A DNA stretch of 9,275 bases. Origin: Cyanobacteria bacterium T3Sed10_344R1. GTDB taxonomy: Bacteria; Cyanobacteriota; Cyanobacteriia; Phormidesmidales; Phormidesmidaceae. This document shows, piece after piece, positions 5,634 to 9,275 of this stretch. Location: contig PXDR01000508.1 of the NCBI GenBank assembly GCA_003566335.1, forward strand, positions 1 through 9,275, given 5' to 3'. A program made the translations under genes and the position numbers. The stretch's first letter is position 1; every line of letters starts with the position of its first letter. The notes beneath the pieces are model-generated. The model was given only the letters and a program-made list of their open reading frames with translations. It ran no database searches and was not told the origin of the DNA.

Positions 5634-7871
5634 TTATGTGTTCTCAGGAGCCCGAATTGGCAAGTGAATCCAGAAGGTGGTGCCTTCCCCTGGGGTTGAC
5701 TCACAGGTGATTTGCCCCCCGTGTTGATCCACCACAATCTGTCGACAAATTGACAGCCCTAACCCTGTGCCCTGCCCCATGGTCTTGGTGGTAAAAAACG
5801 GTTCAAACACATGGGCTCTAACGTCAGGACTGATGCCGCAGCCATTGTCTGAAATTCGGATCTTCACCGCTGGCCCAGATTCGGCCTCAGGCACGGCCAA
5901 GGTTTCGATTTCAATTTTCCCCGGAATCATGGCGTTGGGTGCGGCTAGCCAGCGCTGTTCAATCGCCTGCACCGCATTGCCCAAGATATTCATAAACACC
6001 TGGTTGAGGTGACTGGCATAACAGCTCACCAACGGCAAGTCCCCATATTGTTTCTGCACCGTAATCCCAGGGGCATCCGCTCGGGACTTCATCCGGTAGT
6101 GCAAAATCAGCAGGGTGCTTTCTAACCCTTCGTGCAGGTTGACCACCTTGAGTTCTGCTTGGCCGTGGCGGGAAAAGTTCAGCAGGGATTGCACCACCTG
6201 CTGAATCCGCTCAACCCCAGTGTGCATCGAGGTAAATAGCTGAGGAAAGTCTTCGCGAATAAACTCAATGTCGATGTCTTCGTCAGCCACCACCTCTGGC
6301 CCGATTAAGCTCAGCACATCTTCCAAATAGTCACGGGCATGGTTCAGGTTGCCGCCGATAAAGTTAATCGGGTTGTTCACTTCATGGGCGACAGAGGCCA
6401 CAAGCTGCCCGAGGCTCGACATTTTCTCGGCTTGCACCAGTTGGCTTTGGGTGTTTTGCAGGGACTTGAGGGCGTTTTGCAGCTTCGCCGTGCGATCGCA
6501 CACCTGTTGTTCTAGCTGGGTATTGAGCCGCTGCAGTTGAGTTTGCAGCACCTGTTGTTGAATCGCCGTCGCGAACTGCTGCCCTAGGGCAGTGGCTAAA
6601 AGCTGGTCATGCTCCGTCCAGGGATCGGCCTGGCCCTGTTTCGATTCACACCACACTTCAAACGAGAGCCGGGGTTGATCTTGGCGGCGATCGCCGTCGA
6701 TTTGTCCGGCCCACAGGGTTTCCGTATTGATTTCATCGCGAAATACGCTGAGATAGCCAAATACTGTCGCCCCTAAGCTCAAGGGCACCACCAGCAGCCC
6801 CCGCACGGTCGTGCCGCGAAAAGCAGGCTGAATATTCCGCAGCGCCGCCACCCGATGCAGATCGGTAATCGCCCAGACGGCAGCCTCTCCCTCCTGATCT
6901 GTCTCCCTGGGGGGCGTGACCTGGAAATAACGCTGCCAGGTTTGCGAACGCTCCATCACTTCCCCGACCCCTGGAGCCTGGGGTTGAGTCCCGTGGGTCA
7001 GCACAGTCGGGGGCGAGGGCGATTGGTTTGGCTCAGTTTCTGGTTCAGGAGAGATTGCCCCTGGGTACAGTTGCCTGATCAAAGCTGCTTCATCAACGTA
7101 CAGCCGCCCGCCGCAGCCCTGTAGAGCGGTGACGGCGTCTGCCAAGGCTGTCGGCAGATCCATTTGATCCGAGGGATACAGCCGTTGGGAAATTTGGTTG
7201 ATTTGGGCTTCCCGTTGGGCCTTGATGTTGGCCTGTTGCCACAGATCTGCCTGGGCGATCGCAACTGAAAGCTGATCGACCACCATTTGCATCCCCTCAA
7301 CCACCTCAGCGGCAGCCGACCAAGCTTGGGCATGATGGGCTACCAACAGCCCCCATAAATCTCCTTTGTGGCAAATCGGCACCACCAAAGAAGACTGCAC
7401 TCCCATTGCCGTCAGATATTCCTGGTGACAAGGATCCACCGGTCGAAACTGGAGGCTTTCGGGCAAAGACTCCCCAGTTTCGGGATCGATAAGGAAGCCT
7501 TGGCCAATCTGGCTATCCGCCACATTGACAATCGATCGCATCCGCGCCCGCATAAACAGCTCCCGGGCTTCGGGCGGAATGTCATCCGCTGGGAAATTTA
7601 GCCCCAACAGAGAAGGCAAACGATGCTGGTCGATCGATTCTGCAATCACCTGACCATCGCCATTGCTGTGAAACTGATAAATTTTGACCCGATCAACCTG
7701 CAAAAAATCCCGCACCTCTGCCGCAGTCACCGCCAGCGTATGGTCAAGGTCGGGAGAATTTAGAATCCGGCGGGTAATGCGATTCAGCAGTTGAGCAACC
7801 TCAATCAATTGGGGGGGGGGATCGGCGAGCAAATGAGCGGACAGGGACGGGTCTGTTGTATCGGTAGCCAT
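5634..7871 (-). CDS. Knotless (group II, Cph2-like) phytochrome histidine kinase
   Basis: Probable bilin-binding photosensor kinase, cytoplasmic, 745 residues from the ATG. Domains in order: GAF1 (about 36-206), PHY-like second GAF (about 225-440), coiled coil, HisKA, HATPase. GAF1 has Tyr65 (VKIYQF), PADDIP (94-99, Asp97), Arg143, Cys148-His149 and Tyr152 in PCHQEYL, and His179 in LWGLLVAHH. The spacings match Cph1: Cys259 to His290 is 31 residues there and 31 here, and Arg254 lies five before the Cys in both. The second domain has the tongue motifs WAG (387-389) and PRLSF (400-404), and a Pro-rich insert about 270-305. Kinase boxes: His496 (VAHEVNNP), N-box Asn632, Asp675 (SDNGCG), FEPFF, GTGLGL (701-706). 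No N-terminal PAS domain, hence no knot. A TTG at 7883 would add four residues; neither start has a Shine-Dalgarno. No partner response regulator is visible. Confidence 0.88.
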   Translation of the reverse strand: MATDTTDPSLSAHLLADPPPQLIEVAQLLNRITRRILNSPDLDHTLAVTAAEVRDFLQVDRVKIYQFHSNGDGQVIAESIDQHRLPSLLGLNFPADDIPPEARELFMRARMRSIVNVADSQIGQGFLIDPETGESLPESLQFRPVDPCHQEYLTAMGVQSSLVVPICHKGDLWGLLVAHHAQAWSAAAEVVEGMQMVVDQLSVAIAQADLWQQANIKAQREAQINQISQRLYPSDQMDLPTALADAVTALQGCGGRLYVDEAALIRQLYPGAISPEPETEPNQSPSPPTVLTHGTQPQAPGVGEVMERSQTWQRYFQVTPPRETDQEGEAAVWAITDLHRVAALRNIQPAFRGTTVRGLLVVPLSLGATVFGYLSVFRDEINTETLWAGQIDGDRRQDQPRLSFEVWCESKQGQADPWTEHDQLLATALGQQFATAIQQQVLQTQLQRLNTQLEQQVCDRTAKLQNALKSLQNTQSQLVQAEKMSSLGQLVASVAHEVNNPINFIGGNLNHARDYLEDVLSLIGPEVVADEDIDIEFIREDFPQLFTSMHTGVERIQQVVQSLLNFSRHGQAELKVVNLHEGLESTLLILHYRMKSRADAPGITVQKQYGDLPLVSCYASHLNQVFMNILGNAVQAIEQRWLAAPNAMIPGKIEIETLAVPEAESGPAVKIRISDNGCGISPDVRAHVFEPFFTTKTMGQGTGLGLSICRQIVVDQHGGQITCESTPGEGTTFWIHLPIRAPENT
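7811..7820 (-). repeat. C10 homopolymer early in the phytochrome kinase gene
   Basis: Ten G on the + strand (ten C in the gene) begin 51 bases after the ATG and encode Pro-Pro-Pro of DPPPQL. Gain or loss of one base would shift the frame before GAF1. Such tracts mutate by slippage and are also error-prone in sequencing. In this sequence the frame is intact. Confidence 0.9.
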
Positions 7872-7921
7872 GGCAAAAAGCAAAATCGGACTCAGAAGTT
7901 TACCAAGCGTTTTTTTCTGGC

Positions 7922-7952
7922 ACTGCCTCAGGCTCAGAAAACGTGAGGCAGT
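7922..7952. promoter_or_regulatory. 9-bp inverted repeat upstream of phytochrome kinase
   Basis: ACTGCCTCA (7922-7930) and TGAGGCAGT (7944-7952) are perfect arms around a 13-base spacer, 51 to 81 bases before the kinase ATG. A T-run lies only on the wrong side for an intrinsic terminator. Twelve bases of its left half (CTGCCTCAGGCT) recur inverted in front of the hypothetical gene, which favours a shared protein-binding site. Confidence 0.5.
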
Positions 7953-8062
7953 CAGAAATCGGCTGCAACTGATGGGAAAGTCTCAGAGGAGAAAGTCGCA
8001 GATGAATAGATTCTGTTAATAATTTTCCCCAATCGTGACAGGGCATCCGCACAACTAGACAA

Positions 8063-8081
8063 AAGTTAAGGTTGGATTAAG
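8063..8081 (-). promoter_or_regulatory. Pho-box-like pair of 8-bp direct repeats
   Basis: On the minus strand CTTAATCC and CTTAACTT are separated by three bases (period 11). Cyanobacterial Pho boxes are reported as 8-bp PyTTAAPyPyT repeats with 3-bp spacers, usually three or more. Only two copies are present here and one deviates at its last base, so binding by an SphR/PhoB-type regulator is speculative. The site is about 190 bases before the kinase ATG. Confidence 0.25.
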
Positions 8082-8130
8082 TTAGATGTCGGAGCATAAA
8101 CAGGCTAAATTCAGGCGTTGAGCGAGGTTG

Positions 8131-8143
8131 AGTTAGCCTAACT
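8131..8143. repeat. Palindrome AGTTAG-C-CTAACT
   Basis: Six-base perfect arms around one central base, downstream of the hypothetical gene and upstream of the kinase gene. It is symmetric enough for a dimeric DNA-binding protein, but nothing identifies the protein. Confidence 0.35.
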
Positions 8144-8170
8144 GCTGGCAGTGGGCTGACTCACCAGCAG
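8142..8170 (-). terminator. Possible stem-loop after the hypothetical gene
   Basis: CTGCTGG (8142-8148) and CCAGCAG (8164-8170) can pair in RNA of either strand around a 15-base loop. With the adjacent CCCCCGGGGG palindrome (8171-8180) it follows the hypothetical gene's stop within about 25-50 bases. There is no U-run after it on the minus strand, so it is at best an imperfect or factor-assisted terminator. Confidence 0.2.
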
Positions 8171-8194
8171 CCCCCGGGGGGGAAACTCAGAGAT

Positions 8195-8638
8195 TTAACG
8201 ACTTGACCAGAACTGACGGGTAAATTGATTCACCAACTGGCGGCTGCGGTCGGGGTCACTCGGCGAGGTGCTGGCCTGTAGTCGTATCAGCAGCGGAATC
8301 ACATCTGTATCGAGGGCCACTTGAAACAGGTTGCTGGGCCACAGCAGGTCAGGGCCGTCGGTTAAGTCGCTCAAATCCGTGGGATGACTGCTGTCAAAAT
8401 CAGGGCCAAAATCAGGGCGGCCAAAACGAGGGTTGGCTAAGGGTGCGATCGCAGCTTCCTCTGGCCCGTCTAGCTCAGCCCACTGGGCCAGCATTAACGG
8501 TCTCGCCCAGCAGCGCTGCTGCTGGGGCATCACATCAATCGTTTCGGCATAGAGCCGCTGGGGGGCAGCCTCAGCTGTCAGCAGTTCTAGATAAACAATT
8601 TGGCGGGGGGCAATGGGGGCCGACTTAATCGCATTCAT
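8195..8638 (-). CDS. Uncharacterised 147-residue protein, probably cyanobacterial
   Basis: I do not recognise a named family. Reading from the ATG at 8638 (a TTG at 8644 would add two residues) the 147 residues have no signal peptide or membrane helix. An N-terminal block (IVYLELLTAEAAPQRLYAE, about 14-32) looks like paired beta strands and is followed by CWARPLML (43-50). A low-complexity Pro/Asp/Gly stretch (about 57-94) contains a 12-bp tandem duplication giving GPDF-GPDF. The C-terminal block DLLWPSNLFQVALDTDVIPLL (97-117 region) and a basic-aromatic tail (QFTRQFW) look conserved in style. Coding reality is supported by frame length, conserved-looking blocks and a low-complexity linker between them. 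The gene is divergent from clpS across about 225 bases. No function should be assigned from this sequence. Confidence 0.7.
   Translation of the reverse strand: MNAIKSAPIAPRQIVYLELLTAEAAPQRLYAETIDVMPQQQRCWARPLMLAQWAELDGPEEAAIAPLANPRFGRPDFGPDFDSSHPTDLSDLTDGPDLLWPSNLFQVALDTDVIPLLIRLQASTSPSDPDRSRQLVNQFTRQFWSSR
8395..8418 (-). repeat. Perfect 12-bp tandem duplication in coding sequence
   Basis: CAAAATCAGGGC is present twice head to tail (8395-8406 and 8407-8418). In the gene it encodes a doubled GPDF unit and keeps the frame. It sits in the low-complexity linker, which suggests recent length change by slippage. Confidence 0.9.
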
Positions 8639-8656
8639 AGCCAAAAGCAGGTAGCA

Positions 8657-8676
8657 GCCTGAGGCAGAACTCAGGC
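8657..8676. promoter_or_regulatory. 7-bp inverted repeat just upstream of the hypothetical gene
   Basis: GCCTGAG (8657-8663) and CTCAGGC (8670-8676) flank six bases, 19-38 bases before the ATG at 8638, so in RNA it could form a hairpin in the leader. The first half overlaps AGCCTGAGGCAG, the exact inverse of a 12-mer in the dyad upstream of the phytochrome kinase. A -10-like TAGAAT on the minus strand (8689-8694) lies just upstream of it, with no good -35. Confidence 0.45.
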
Positions 8677-8764
8677 AACAGTATCCCTATTCTAAGCAGC
8701 GAAATCTGAGCCCTCCAGCTAAGCCGCCCCGTTAGCGGCCCCCTCCGCCCCCCTCTGCCCCTAG

Positions 8765-8789
8765 TCACCGCAGGCTCAACTCACCGCAG
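8765..8789 (+). repeat. Direct repeat TCACCGCAG with 16-bp period upstream of clpS
   Basis: TCACCGCAG occurs at 8765-8773 and 8781-8789, ending five bases before the proposed -35. The position suits an activator or a repressor site; no regulator is recognised. Confidence 0.5.
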
Positions 8790-8793
8790 ACCT

Positions 8794-8823
8794 ATGACGT
8801 CCCCTTGACGGAGGTGATATAAA
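8794..8823 (+). promoter_or_regulatory. Probable clpS promoter
   Basis: ATGACG (8794-8799, four of six) and TATAAA (8818-8823, five of six) are 18 bp apart. Transcription would start near 8830, about 34 bases before the GTG. A TTGACG at 8805-8810 is a better -35 but has no matching -10 at the right distance. Confidence 0.4.
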
Positions 8824-8851
8824 CAAAGTTAAGTAAAGCCGAGTTTCTTGC

Positions 8852-8855
8852 AGGA
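8852..8855 (+). promoter_or_regulatory. Ribosome binding site fixing the clpS GTG start
   Basis: AGGA lies eight bases before the GTG at 8864. There is no in-frame ATG before codon 31 (Met31), which is already inside the conserved NDPINTMEYV motif, so GTG must be the start. Confidence 0.5.
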
Positions 8856-8863
8856 CTATCACC

Positions 8864-9145
8864 GTGTCAGTCGAGACCATTGAACGCCGTTCAACCACTC
8901 GTAAGCTGGCTCCCCAGTATCGCGTGCTGCTGCATAACGATCCGATTAACACCATGGAGTACGTGGTAGAAGCGCTGGTCAAAACGGTGCCCAGCCTCAC
9001 CATGCCCCAGGCCGTCGATATTATGATGCAGGCCCACAGTGCGGGTACGGCCCTAGTGATTACCTGTGCCCTAGAGCACGCTGAGTTCTACTGCGAAGGG
9101 CTGCAGCGGTTGGGCTTAACCAGCACCATCGAACCCGACGACTAA
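8864..9145 (+). CDS. clpS: ClpS adaptor of Clp protease (ClpS1-type)
   Basis: Small soluble adaptor that binds proteins with destabilising N-terminal residues (N-degrons) and hands them to the Clp ATPase-protease, ClpC in cyanobacteria. The 93 residues have a short flexible N-terminus (1-17) and the ClpS core: YRVLLHNDPINTMEYV (19-34), a helix with VDIMMQAHSAGTALV (51-65) and the final strands. Asn25, Asp26 and His58 correspond to the substrate-binding Asn34, Asp35 and His66 of E. coli ClpS; the second Asp of the E. coli NDD motif is Pro27 here. Cyanobacteria usually carry two ClpS paralogues; the N-terminus MSVETIE and the tail TSTIEPDD resemble what I recall of ClpS1. It starts at GTG with AGGA upstream and seems to be a single-gene unit. 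Confidence 0.93.
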   Translation: MSVETIERRSTTRKLAPQYRVLLHNDPINTMEYVVEALVKTVPSLTMPQAVDIMMQAHSAGTALVITCALEHAEFYCEGLQRLGLTSTIEPDD

Positions 9146-9146
9146 C

Positions 9147-9156
9147 GGCTTAAGCC
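9147..9156. repeat. 10-bp palindrome GGCTTAAGCC after clpS stop
   Basis: A perfect 10-bp palindrome begins one base after the clpS TAA. With no loop and no T-run it is not a standard terminator. The remaining bases to the end of the window (9157-9275) contain a HIP1 octamer (9240-9247) and no gene that I can support. Confidence 0.4.
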
Positions 9157-9275
9157 AAGTTGCTAATCCGGGGCACCGGGCCAGACAGACGCCAGACGAG
9201 TGGAGCCGGTTGTTGAAAATCCCTAAAGTTCATTGGTCTGCGATCGCATCCTGGCCAGCCCCTATCCGCATCCTA

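Larger units (their letters stand above)
7872..8194. other. Long leader region between hypothetical gene and phytochrome kinase
   Basis: This 323-base stretch holds no gene I can support on either strand. It contains a 9-bp inverted repeat (7922-7952), a Pho-box-like pair of direct repeats (8063-8081), a 13-base palindrome (8131-8143), a 7-bp stem (8142-8170) and CCCCCGGGGG (8171-8180). I see no convincing -35/-10 pair for the kinase gene; the amount of dyad structure suggests a regulated leader. Confidence 0.6.
8639..8863. other. Divergent regulatory region between hypothetical gene and clpS
   Basis: The 225-base region holds the 8657-8676 dyad on the hypothetical side. A pyrimidine-rich, C-heavy tract (about 8739-8762) with a GCCGC/GCGGC stem (8723-8739) lies in the middle. 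On the clpS side are a 9-base direct repeat and a probable promoter. I see no additional gene. Confidence 0.55.
166..9247. repeat. Dispersed HIP1 octamers GCGATCGC
   Basis: Seen at 166, 908, 1343, 1749, 3390, 4596, 4709, 6492, 6687, 7255, 8445 and 9240 (start positions), inside genes and between them. HIP1 is a highly over-represented cyanobacterial genome signature; it is not evidence of a regulatory site. One copy (4709) sits in the longer palindrome TTTGCGATCGCAAA in the cyclase gene. Confidence 0.9.

Noticed and set aside
7079..7333. Minus-strand open frame inside the phytochrome kinase gene in another frame, and plus-strand frames at 6855-7124 and 7368-7601
   Set aside because: They overlap the GAF/PHY coding sequence and show no domain of their own.
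7908..7952. Intrinsic terminator at the 9-bp inverted repeat with a nearby T-run
   Set aside because: The T-run (about 7911-7917) precedes the stem on + and would read as A after the stem on -, so the U-tract is on the wrong side in both directions.
8171..8180. CCCCCGGGGG as terminator of the hypothetical gene
   Set aside because: It is a loopless palindrome with no U-run; it may only strengthen nearby structure.
8826..8833. AAGTTAAG before clpS as a second Pho-box-like site
   Set aside because: It is a single 8-mer without a partner at 11-bp spacing.
1..9275. NtcA (GTA-N8-TAC) or SYCRP1/CRP-type (TGTGA-N6-TCACA) sites that would tie the promoters to nitrogen or cAMP
   Set aside because: I found no acceptable match in the upstream regions by eye.
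1..9275. tRNA, rRNA, riboswitch, CRISPR, integrase or insertion sequence
   Set aside because: No cloverleaf, conserved RNA core, repeat-spacer array or transposase/integrase frame was seen on either strand.

Overview
This window looks like chromosomal DNA of a cyanobacterium with fairly high GC content. The octamer GCGATCGC (HIP1, the cyanobacterial genome signature) occurs at least twelve times by eye. The genes also fit: a cyAbrB regulator with its AbrB fold at the C-terminus, a cyanobacterial ClpS1-type adaptor and a phytochrome-type histidine kinase. I cannot name the genus; a Leptolyngbya-like lineage is only a guess.

Layout. A 247-base leader with two short direct repeats precedes an SbcC-type exonuclease ATPase gene on + (248-3256). 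It converges on a block of four minus-strand genes: a cyAbrB regulator (3524-3913), a membrane class III adenylate cyclase (4037-5452), a phytochrome-like sensor histidine kinase (5634-7871) and an uncharacterised 147-residue protein (8195-8638). The minus-strand transcription order is hypothetical, phytochrome kinase, cyclase, cyAbrB. The gaps (323, 181 and 123 bases) and a good promoter in front of cyAbrB argue against one tight operon. clpS (8864-9145, +) diverges from the hypothetical gene. The last 130 bases hold no gene that I can see.

How the genes may work together. The kinase is the most striking gene. Its first GAF domain keeps the whole bilin-pocket signature, including a candidate chromophore Cys-His pair. 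Its second domain carries the WAG and PRxSF motifs of a phytochrome tongue, and there is no N-terminal PAS domain, so it reads as a knotless (group II, Cph2/AphC-like) phytochrome. Directly downstream lies an adenylate cyclase with a complete adenylate-specific active site, followed by a global regulator of the cyAbrB family. Light input next to cAMP output and a transcription factor suggests a light-signalling neighbourhood, but no receiver domain is encoded here, so the link is inference. SbcC (DNA end processing) and ClpS (N-degron delivery to Clp protease) look like housekeeping neighbours.

Non-coding points: a perfect 18-bp inverted repeat that swallows the cyAbrB stop codon, a C10 homopolymer early in the phytochrome gene, related dyads upstream of the kinase and hypothetical genes, and short tandem repeats in front of sbcC and clpS.
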